Source: Granulicella sp. dw_53
Lineage (GTDB): Bacteria; Acidobacteriota; Terriglobia; Terriglobales; Acidobacteriaceae
Direction: 5' to 3'
DNA: 64,000 nt
Assembly: GCF_018449545.1 (NCBI RefSeq)
Contig: NZ_JAAVUR010000001.1
Span: 372,001 to 436,000 of the forward strand
The notes under the pieces: generated by a model
Database searches by the model: none
Seen by the model: the letters and a program-made list of their open reading frames with translations, nothing else
What the model was told of the DNA's origin: nothing
Position numbers and translations under genes: made by a program
Shown here: positions 57,380 to 64,000 of the stretch, piece by piece
Position numbering within the stretch: position 1 is the first letter of the stretch
Layout: every line of letters starts with the position of its first letter

Positions 57380-59791
57380 ATGAAACAGGATGTCATTGTT
57401 GAGCTTGCCGGCGGCAAGCAGATCAAGTTTGAAACAGGACGAATGGCAAAGCAGGCCTCAGGCGCGGCCCTTACGTCCAGTGGCGATAACGTTGTATTAG
57501 CGACCGCGGTAGCCTCTCCCGACCCGAAAGAAGGCATCGATTTCTTTCCCCTCACCGTGGAGTACAGAGAGTTTACCTACGCCGGTGGGCGCATTCCCGG
57601 CGGCTTTATCAAGCGCGAAGGCCGTCCCAGCGAGAAGGAGATCCTGACCAGCCGTCAGATCGATCGTCCGATTCGCCCCCTCTTCCCAGAGGCCTTTCGC
57701 AACGAGACTCAGGTAGTTGCGTTCGTTTACTCTGCCGACAAGGAAAATGATCCGGATGTTCTCGGCATCAACGGCGCAAGCTGCGCTCTTGCACTGAGCG
57801 ACATTCCCTTTCATGGTCCCGTAGGAGCCGTTCGAATCGGCCTTATCGAAGATCAGTTTGTCGTGAACCCCACCTACGCCGAGCGAGCCAAGAGCGCGTT
57901 GAACATCATGGTCGTGGGAACCAAAGACGGCATCGTGATGATTGAATCCGGCGCGAAAGAAATCGCTGAAGGTCGCGTCGTCGATGCAATCGAGTTCGCG
58001 CACGAACAGATCAAAAAGATCTGCGCTGCGATTGAAGATCTGGCTAGCCGCGCTGGCAAACAGAAGCGCAGCGTCACCGCTCCGGAACTGGACACTCAGT
58101 ATCTTGGCGAACTCACCGCCAAGGCTGGAGATCGCCTAAAGGACGCCCTCGACACCCAGAAGCACCCCAAGTTCGAGAGCTACGCGCTCGTGAAGGAGAT
58201 CAAGGACGAACTCAAGAAGGAACTTCCTGAAGGTGATGCGGCGGCAGCGAAGAAGTTTGGAAAATACTATGAGCTCCTGCGCGAAAACATCTTCCGTGAT
58301 CAGGTCCTGAAAGAGCGCATTCGTCCCGACCACCGCGCGTTCGATGAGATCCGAGCGGTCACCGTCGAAGTTGGCGTGCTCCCTCGCGTTCATGGTTCCG
58401 CTCTCTTCACCCGTGGCGAGACCCAAGCACTCGTGAGTGCAACTCTCGGCACCACGGACGACGCACAGCGTCTCGAAAGCTACGAAGGCGAGCAGAAGCG
58501 TCGTTTCATGCTGCACTACAACTTCCCGCCGTTCTCTGTAGGTGAGGTTGGTCGCATGACTGGTGTCGGCAGGCGTGAGATCGGTCACGGTGCACTGGCA
58601 TCGCGTGCCATCGAAGCAGTCCTCCCTGGCGAGGATGAGTCCCCTTACACGCTCCGGGTCGTCTCGGATATCCTCGAGTCGAACGGATCGTCGTCAATGG
58701 CCACTGTCTGTGGCGCCTCTCTCGCGCTGATGCAGGCGGGTATCCCGCTCAAGGGAGCGGTAGCTGGCGTGGCGATGGGCTTGGTCAAGGAAGGCGATAA
58801 CTACGCCATTCTCTCTGACATTGCAGGCGCCGAAGATCACTATGGAGACATGGACTTCAAGGTAGCCGGTACGCGGAGTGGTATCACTGCGCTGCAGATG
58901 GATATCAAGATCATGGGCATCACGCCACAGATCATGCGCGAGGCCCTGGAGCAGGCACGACGCGGTCGCTTGTGGCTGTTGGACACGATGGATGCAACGA
59001 TCTCTGGCGCGAACGAAGAGAAGTCTCAGTTTGCCCCGCGTATTCACACGATCCAAATTCCCACGGATAAGATTCGGGACCTCATCGGTCCTGGCGGCAA
59101 GGTTATCCGCGGAATCATCGACGCTACTGGCGTAAAGATCGACGTGGACGACACTGGCCGGGTCAACGTCGCTTCGAGCGATGCAGATGGGCTGGCTCGT
59201 GCGATCCAGATGATCAGCGACATTACGGCTGTTCCGGAGATTGGCAAGATCTATCTAGGCAAAGTCGTCCGGATCGCAGAGTTCGGAGCCTTTGTCGAGA
59301 TCTTCCCAGGAACAGATGGACTACTTCACGTCTCCGAGATCGCGGAACATCGCGTCAAGGAAGTGAAGGATGAGCTTAGGGAAGGTGACCAGATTCTGGT
59401 CAAGGTCCTCTCAATCGAAGGCAATCGCATCAAGCTCTCCCGCAAGGCCGTTTTGAGGGAGCAGCGTGCAAAGCTGGGGCTGCCTGAGCCAGGTTCAGAG
59501 GCTCCTGCACCTCAGAGTGTCCAAGCGAATGACTCGGAGCCAGAAGATTTGGATGGACCGGATCTCGAGGATGGTGATGACTTCGAGGACGATCCCGACG
59601 AAGCAGTAGATGAACCGAACTTCAACCGTGCCGAAGGAACTGCTCCTCCTGCCGTTGGAGCAACCGCAGGTCGTGGCCCCGGAGGCGCGGCGCCAGGCGG
59701 TCAGCGCCGTCCAGGAGGTGGAAGGCGTCGTCGCGGTTCGCGTCGTCCAGGCTCCGGTTCCCCAGCTCCTCAAGGTGGCGGAAATAGCTAA
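57380..59791 (+). CDS. pnp: Polynucleotide phosphorylase with disordered tail
   Basis: PNPase degrades RNA from the 3' end by phosphorolysis. From ATG 57380 the product is 803 residues. Two RNase PH cores are clear (FFPLTVEYREFTYAGGRIPGG and the second core with GAEDHYGDMDFKVAGT, catalytic Asp), then KH (IRDLIGPGGKVIRGI) and S1 (GKVVRIAEFGAFVEIF). After about residue 700 there is a tail of about 100 residues, first acidic (residues about 717-750), then Gly/Arg-rich (about 765-803), longer than in most PNPases. The start at MKQDVIVELAGG is chosen by family. Confidence 0.97.
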   Translation: MKQDVIVELAGGKQIKFETGRMAKQASGAALTSSGDNVVLATAVASPDPKEGIDFFPLTVEYREFTYAGGRIPGGFIKREGRPSEKEILTSRQIDRPIRPLFPEAFRNETQVVAFVYSADKENDPDVLGINGASCALALSDIPFHGPVGAVRIGLIEDQFVVNPTYAERAKSALNIMVVGTKDGIVMIESGAKEIAEGRVVDAIEFAHEQIKKICAAIEDLASRAGKQKRSVTAPELDTQYLGELTAKAGDRLKDALDTQKHPKFESYALVKEIKDELKKELPEGDAAAAKKFGKYYELLRENIFRDQVLKERIRPDHRAFDEIRAVTVEVGVLPRVHGSALFTRGETQALVSATLGTTDDAQRLESYEGEQKRRFMLHYNFPPFSVGEVGRMTGVGRREIGHGALASRAIEAVLPGEDESPYTLRVVSDILESNGSSSMATVCGASLALMQAGIPLKGAVAGVAMGLVKEGDNYAILSDIAGAEDHYGDMDFKVAGTRSGITALQMDIKIMGITPQIMREALEQARRGRLWLLDTMDATISGANEEKSQFAPRIHTIQIPTDKIRDLIGPGGKVIRGIIDATGVKIDVDDTGRVNVASSDADGLARAIQMISDITAVPEIGKIYLGKVVRIAEFGAFVEIFPGTDGLLHVSEIAEHRVKEVKDELREGDQILVKVLSIEGNRIKLSRKAVLREQRAKLGLPEPGSEAPAPQSVQANDSEPEDLDGPDLEDGDDFEDDPDEAVDEPNFNRAEGTAPPAVGATAGRGPGGAAPGGQRRPGGGRRRRGSRRPGSGSPAPQGGGNS

Positions 59792-59811
59792 TCGAAGCAA
59801 TGTACGATCTG

Positions 59812-59840
59812 GGGCCGCGCTTATGCGCGGCCCTTTGTTC
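59812..59840 (+). terminator. Terminator after pnp
   Basis: GGGCCGCGC pairs with GCGCGGCCC around a TTAT loop and is followed by TTTGTTC. It lies 21 bases after the pnp stop. Confidence 0.92.
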
Positions 59841-59851
59841 TTGGGGACCAG

Positions 59852-60706
59852 ATGACGCGAAGAGTTTGGGTATGGTTCACCGTGTATTGTCTATTCTCGG
59901 CGAGTGCGTGGCTGCTTCCACCAACTCCGGTCTGGTTTCGAGGAAGTGTACTAGCGGCAGTGGGCTTAGCCTCTTTGGTCCTAAATAGAGCGAAGGCTTG
60001 GAATCGGCTAGGGGACGTATTGGGGTTAGGGTTGGTTTCGATCCTGTTCTTAGGAATTCCCGAACTACTTACAGGCTGGTCCCAACATCGCGGATCGGGT
60101 TTAGGAACTGCTGCGTCGAGCTTAATTCCAGTGATTTTGGTGCTTGTCGTGGCGCAAAGAGGCGTTCAGGATGGAAGTGAGGTGAGGCGTTTCCTGCTTC
60201 CGGCAGTGATTGGATTTGGCGGTATCCTCCTCCTGATTCCAGTCGGTCTTCCCGGGTCCCTGATCGGCTGGATCGCGTTGGTTTTATTTGGGGTAACCGC
60301 GGCTCTCGTCGCGGTTGCCAGTGTAGAGATGAACCGGTTATTGCAGGGTTTTGAGATCGTTCAGGCCGTTGCAATTTTCTGCCTGGCGAATGCTTTAATC
60401 CTGGGAATAACCAGTTTATTGGGGCGCGCAGAAGAGAGAAGTTTTGAGCTCGCATGGTTGATCTCAGGCGGGATAGCAGGCGGTTCTTCGGTGCTCTTGG
60501 TATTCCTGTTGCGGAACATGGACCCGCTGCGGTTTGGAACGCGGTATTTGGTGGTGCCTCTGCTGGCCATTGTGGAAGGATATATTCTGCTGCGCCCGGA
60601 TTTGACGCTGCGAAATGGCTTTGGGATCGGACTTCTGGCGGCTGGGGCCAGCTTCCTGTTGTTCTCGCGACGAACCGATGGGGTGTCTTCGCTGTCACTC
60701 CATTGA
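59852..60706 (+). CDS. Multi-pass membrane protein of unknown function
   Basis: The 284-residue product has about nine hydrophobic helices. Segments such as WIALVLFGVTAALVAVASVEMNR and GGIAGGSSVLLVFLLRNMDPL resemble drug/metabolite (EamA) permeases, but no family motif is conclusive. GGGGA lies just before the ATG. A small gene follows after 40 bases. Confidence 0.75.
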   Translation: MTRRVWVWFTVYCLFSASAWLLPPTPVWFRGSVLAAVGLASLVLNRAKAWNRLGDVLGLGLVSILFLGIPELLTGWSQHRGSGLGTAASSLIPVILVLVVAQRGVQDGSEVRRFLLPAVIGFGGILLLIPVGLPGSLIGWIALVLFGVTAALVAVASVEMNRLLQGFEIVQAVAIFCLANALILGITSLLGRAEERSFELAWLISGGIAGGSSVLLVFLLRNMDPLRFGTRYLVVPLLAIVEGYILLRPDLTLRNGFGIGLLAAGASFLLFSRRTDGVSSLSLH

Positions 60707-60746
60707 GACTTCCGGGGCAGGGCATCGAAGCGATACACTGCCGTCA

Positions 60747-61157
60747 ATGGCTGCTTCGATGTACATCGTGGTTGAGGGTGAAGATCCAGGATTCGATATC
60801 TTCGTGAATGGGCGTTCGTTGGTCCGGCATGAGGACGTTCTGGAACATCTGGCACTTCGGCTCGGCGTGCGTCCCTTAATCGAATTTTTCTCCGCGGATG
60901 AAAACTCGATGTCTCTTCTGATTGAAGAAGGAGCGGGAAATCCGGAGCTCATACGACAGTTGCCTCCACCACAGTGGTACTCGCCAGCAGACGGCTTAGC
61001 CACCGTGCGAGTGCTGCTGGAGTCTCTAGACGAGAACCCGCAGTTGCTGGGCGCAGAAGGCCCTCAGGTGGTGTCAGAGCTTCGCGAGTACGCTGTCGTG
61101 CTGGAGAAGACTCAAGCTCGGAACATGAGATGGCATCTCGCGGTGAGTTGGAGATAA
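60747..61157 (+). CDS. Small hypothetical protein
   Basis: The 136-residue product has no signal peptide. It reads YIVVEGEDPGFDIFVNGRSLVRHEDVLEHLALRLGVRPL with a mixed alpha/beta pattern and a Trp-rich end. It follows the membrane protein by 40 bases and is probably co-transcribed. The start is ATG 60747; ATG 60759 is also possible. Function unknown. Confidence 0.65.
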   Translation: MAASMYIVVEGEDPGFDIFVNGRSLVRHEDVLEHLALRLGVRPLIEFFSADENSMSLLIEEGAGNPELIRQLPPPQWYSPADGLATVRVLLESLDENPQLLGAEGPQVVSELREYAVVLEKTQARNMRWHLAVSWR

Positions 61158-61274
61158 AGATTCGCGGACTGGAGTAGTAGATTTAGGGCAGAGAATAGAA
61201 CGTTCTTACGGAGTCATGAGACCGCACCGCTCCGCAGCTTCAGACGTTCAGGCAGAGAATCTCTGTTCTAAAAC

Positions 61275-62162
61275 TCAATAATTTGCAATGCAGTAATTGA
61301 TCAACTCTCGCCGTCCCTGCAGTTTATCGCTACGTACCATCTTGTCTCGAATAAGAATTGGTCCCAAGACCAGCAGAACCAGGTATTCACTGTACAAGCG
61401 CAAGACGATGAGTGCCTTAACCAACGTCTTCATTGGAATGCGCCGGAATTTACGCAAAAGATACCATCTGGTCTTATAAAAACGAAGTACTCGGTTGCGC
61501 GTCAGTTGGGGTGTTCCGCCCCCCTCGTGGAATACCCGAGCATTAGGCGCGATCGCAATCTTCCAGTTCGATCGATTGATCTTCATACTAAAGTCGTGAT
61601 CGAGATCTAACCAGTCGAAATTCTCGTCGAATCCTGCGACCTCTCGAAACGCACTGTTGCGCATAGCCATTGCGCATGTGAAAACAGAGATTCGACCGGA
61701 TCTATCTGCGAGCCACTTCTCAGTCTTTGCATACAACGCTTGACCCAATAAAAGGCCCCAAACGTTCGGTTCAGTCGTATAGGATTCGGTCGGCTTTCCA
61801 CTCTTCCCAATCGTGTGAAACGCGATCAACCCTATCGATGGATCGTTTTCAAATATCTCGCGAACTTCATCGCAAAATGACGTCGTTGGATAGGCATCAG
61901 AGTCAAACAAAATAATAATGTCTTCGTCGATTTTGCTGAAAGCCACATTGAGTGCCTTGGTAAGTCCTAAATTCGTGGCTCCCTTGTAAAGTCGGGTTGT
62001 ATCTGGGAAGGTGCCACTGAACTCGGTCTTCGAACAATCGTCGTATACGACGAGTGTGTTGAAGTTTCCTTGGTCATGCAGATAACAATGCTGCACACAG
62101 CGTTCGGTGAGCTGCCAAGTGTTGTAATTTGTCATCAAGATAGCAACTGATAGTTTCGACAT
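61275..62162 (-). CDS. Family 2 glycosyltransferase
   Basis: The 295-residue product has the GT-A fold: AILMTNYNTWQLTERCV, VVYDDCS, ATNLGLTKALNVAF, the metal-binding IILFDSDAYP (DxD) and the acceptor motif FDWLDLDHDFS. It adds sugars to surface polysaccharide. The C-terminal hydrophobic helix (ALIVLRLYSEYLVLLVLGPILI) would tether it to the inner membrane. AAAGGAAAGA precedes the ATG at 62162. It faces the rest of the polysaccharide locus. Confidence 0.93.
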   Translation of the reverse strand: MSKLSVAILMTNYNTWQLTERCVQHCYLHDQGNFNTLVVYDDCSKTEFSGTFPDTTRLYKGATNLGLTKALNVAFSKIDEDIIILFDSDAYPTTSFCDEVREIFENDPSIGLIAFHTIGKSGKPTESYTTEPNVWGLLLGQALYAKTEKWLADRSGRISVFTCAMAMRNSAFREVAGFDENFDWLDLDHDFSMKINRSNWKIAIAPNARVFHEGGGTPQLTRNRVLRFYKTRWYLLRKFRRIPMKTLVKALIVLRLYSEYLVLLVLGPILIRDKMVRSDKLQGRRELINYCIANY

Positions 62163-62660
62163 TCTTTCCTTTTCTAAATGTGGAATCTATAGATATCTTC
62201 AAACTAAAGCGACGGAAGTAAAGCAATACTTCCTCCAAGCAGAATAAAGCAATCACACCATAACTTGAGTGATATTCAGAATTACTCGCTGCCTTTACAT
62301 ACCATCGACGATGGTGTACCGGACGGTCATAATTTTTTTTGGTAATGCGAATATCGTGAAAGCTATCCTCTCGGCCGCAACTAACTGCCGACGAATCTCT
62401 CGAACGGGTACGTCGAAGGATGGCTCGCCGATGATATCGGAAGGCAATCCTTGACCGACCGCGAAGCAGCAGAAATCCTCTTTCGATTATGACGCTCCAT
62501 GATTCGATCTCTCGGGAATAAGATCTAACAATCGAGGTCCTATTACTTATTCCATCTGGACAAGAGGTATGCATCCTGATAAACATTGGTTGTTCATCCA
62601 GTATGCTGCTTATTTAAATCATGCCATTCAGTCGGATGGTCGAACGATAAAACCACTACT
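62163..62660. other. AT-rich intergenic region, possible gene remnant
   Basis: These about 500 bases hold no intact gene. On the minus strand, bases about 62290-62480 read an open segment of about 63 codons ending in TAA (GQGLPSDIIGEPSFDVPVRE, then RRQLVAAERIAFTIFALP) that looks protein-like but lacks a start and family. It may be a remnant of a lost polysaccharide gene. The rest holds promoters for the divergent genes. Confidence 0.4.
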
Positions 62661-63398
62661 ATGAACCCACAAACGACCACAGAACGATTTATAGAAAACT
62701 ATCACACCCGCCGCCGTCGGCAATCCCTAGAGGATCCGCAAGTGAAGAAGCTTGCTTTTCGATCATTGCGACGGATTCTCGGGTTATATCTTCCCAAAGA
62801 CCGCTCGGCAAATATTCTAGATATCGCCTGTGGCGAAGGTTCTTTGCTAATCTTTCTGAAAGAAAATGGTTTCACCAACTTGTCTGGTTTTGATCTCTCT
62901 CCGGAGAACGTAGGCATTTGTCACCACCTTGGTCTAGACGAGGTGCAGCAGTTTGACGCTCTTCGATTGACGGAGTACCAAGGTCCAGAACAATACGACT
63001 GTATCTTCGCGATGGACATTTTGGAGCATCTGCCAAAGCAAGCGGCACTTGGATTCCTCGAGCAAGTACGACAACGACTTGCGCCTGGTGGCCGAGCTGT
63101 TTTCCAGACTCCTAATATGGGTTGCATCTTTGGGCTTTTGCCGCGATATTGCGATATCACTCATGAGTTTGCACTTACTGAGACATCGGCGGGAGATCTG
63201 TTTCTGGCCGCGGGCTTCGAGAGGACCGATGTCGAAATCCGACCAGCATGGAGCGCCGCGAGTACACTAGGGAGAATGCGGGAAGTTTATCTTAGGGTCC
63301 TGCACACTTTATTCTATCTGGCACAAAATTCAAGCAGGCCACGGATTCCTACGATGAATCTGCTGATCTGCGCGTCCCGGCCAAATCTCAACATCTAA
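62661..63398 (+). CDS. Class I SAM-dependent methyltransferase
   Basis: From ATG 62661 the product is 245 residues. The SAM motif I is ILDIACGEGSL (near residue 52), with acidic motif II in LSGFDLSPENV and motif III FAMDILEHLPK, followed by a FLEQVRQRLAPGGRAVFQTPN segment. It resembles UbiE/BioC-type small-molecule or sugar methyltransferases in polysaccharide loci. Upstream codons in frame lack family sequence. No ribosome binding site is evident. Confidence 0.88.
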   Translation: MNPQTTTERFIENYHTRRRRQSLEDPQVKKLAFRSLRRILGLYLPKDRSANILDIACGEGSLLIFLKENGFTNLSGFDLSPENVGICHHLGLDEVQQFDALRLTEYQGPEQYDCIFAMDILEHLPKQAALGFLEQVRQRLAPGGRAVFQTPNMGCIFGLLPRYCDITHEFALTETSAGDLFLAAGFERTDVEIRPAWSAASTLGRMREVYLRVLHTLFYLAQNSSRPRIPTMNLLICASRPNLNI

Positions 63399-63520
63399 AT
63401 GATGTGCTTCTATTTAGAAGCTCCTGCTAAAAGCGTTTAGATTTACATCTGTTCGCAGTGGGGCCTGGATCTTCGCGAGTCTCTTCATCGAAGGATAAAA
63501 AGCAGCCTATATCTTGTTGC

Positions 63521-63553
63521 TGTCACCGAGCCTCAAATTGAGGCTCGGTGACA
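63521..63553. terminator. 16-bp inverted repeat at the end of the O-antigen gene
   Basis: TGTCACCGAGCCTCAA (63521-63536) and TTGAGGCTCGGTGACA (63538-63553) are perfect inverted arms around one base. It overlaps the last codons of the minus-strand gene and has no T-run, so termination is uncertain. Confidence 0.5.
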
Positions 63554-64000
63554 TGTAGGCCAGCGTTTGCCGAGCCTACTCTTTTATCTAAAGAGCGTTG
63601 GTCAGATGTAGATGCGCCACCGCCAAGCACCCCAATGAAACACAAGAGCAAGATTCCGCCCAAGGTCTCATACCGGTAACTGAGGATAGGTCCCGAAACG
63701 GTAGTTACCAAAAGCTGCCAATAGACAATCAAGATAAACAATTCGTTGTGACCGCGCCGTGCATTTCGGGTTGCCTTCCACAAAACGAGCGCATAAATGT
63801 AGATTACGAGTGCCACTGCGATTACTCCGCCGTCAACCTGGGACTGAATCAATTCATTATGCGCATGTGGTGGAATCCAGTGAACGAATGTCCAATGGTC
63901 CCGGAGCGCTCTTCTCGCCCCAACAGTGTAACCATAGCCAAGAAGAGGTCTCAGTTTGATCGCCTCCCAACTCGCTTCCCATATCCGGGTTCTATCGTCG
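63523..64000 (-). CDS. O-antigen ligase/polymerase-like membrane protein, 5'-truncated
   Basis: The frame is open from the right edge of the window, so only the C-terminal half is visible. It reads RTRIWEASWEAIKLRPLLGYGYTVG and, in the next segment, WIPPHAHNELIQSQVDGG, which are Wzy/WaaL-type motifs (the periplasmic GRxxxW and HAHNxLLQ regions), followed by transmembrane helices (VIAVALVIYIYALVLW and onward). The shorter reading that begins at a TTG (63852) cuts the conserved His-Asn block and is wrong. It joins or ligates O-antigen repeat units. The stop lies within the 16-bp inverted repeat. Confidence 0.78.
   Translation of the reverse strand, partial: DDRTRIWEASWEAIKLRPLLGYGYTVGARRALRDHWTFVHWIPPHAHNELIQSQVDGGVIAVALVIYIYALVLWKATRNARRGHNELFILIVYWQLLVTTVSGPILSYRYETLGGILLLCFIGVLGGGASTSDQRSLDKRVGSANAGLHVTEPQFEAR

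Noticed and set aside
62074..62586. 170-codon minus-strand frame overlapping the glycosyltransferase start
   Set aside because: It overlaps the glycosyltransferase gene out of frame and has an Arg/Ser-rich, non-protein-like composition.

Overview
The window is GC-rich bacterial chromosome with dense genes on both strands and no tRNA, rRNA, insertion sequence or CRISPR array that I can see. LpxD, a TonB-dependent receptor, a PagL-like barrel, P- and L-ring flagellar genes and a Wzy-type ligase show a diderm with lipopolysaccharide. Several lineage-flavoured proteins of unknown function, a CcmF/CcmH pair of the CxCGC type and many secreted TPR proteins suggest an Acidobacteriota member of the Terriglobus/Granulicella/Edaphobacter kind. 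That placement is inference from gene content, not a search result.

Layout. 1-4.9 kb: end of an ABC exporter, a histidine kinase/response regulator pair, a bestrophin-type channel and a tandem universal stress protein. 5.2-7.6 kb: a TonB-dependent receptor. 7.6-11.9 kb, minus strand: cytochrome P450, tmk, a lipoprotein, lpxD and an unknown gene. 12.1-14.1 kb: a tRNA nucleotidyltransferase-like enzyme with an acidic and then histone-H1-like tail. 14.2-17.5 kb, minus strand: cytochrome c maturation genes and a lone receiver. 17.8-25.6 kb: a sodium:solute symporter with a small membrane partner, an animal-type haem peroxidase, a Ser/Thr kinase with TPRs and a glycine-zipper protein. 26-34.6 kb: eno, a porin and a bicupin oxalate decarboxylase in a more AT-rich stretch, then gpmI and a metallophosphatase. 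34.6-37.6 kb, minus strand: the dnaX-ybaB-recR operon. 37.7-48.2 kb: a SET-domain protein, TPR proteins, lysA, yebC, a PagL-like barrel, a glutamate formiminotransferase-like protein and an unknown secreted protein.

48.2-56.3 kb is a flagellar block: a CheY-like receiver facing flgF-flgG-flgA-flgH-flgI-flgJ, then flgM, flgK and flgL. A sigma-28-type promoter sits just before flgM, which fits the usual early/late switch. 56.8-59.8 kb is rpsO-pnp with a large two-tier hairpin between them. From 61.2 kb composition becomes more AT-rich and genes turn to surface polysaccharide: a family 2 glycosyltransferase, a methyltransferase and a truncated O-antigen ligase/polymerase at the right edge.

The signals most worth following are: a dispersed intergenic element present three times in one orientation (31.56, 45.04 and 56.37 kb), each upstream of a plus-strand gene and ending in a CGGGGGGAGGG-type run; several genes with a -10-like hexamer only 6-7 bases before the start codon and no ribosome binding site, suggesting leaderless mRNAs; the oxalate decarboxylase whose lid tetrapeptide reads NEFE in place of SENS; a cysteine-free FlgH; and two RNA enzymes with acidic-then-basic disordered tails.
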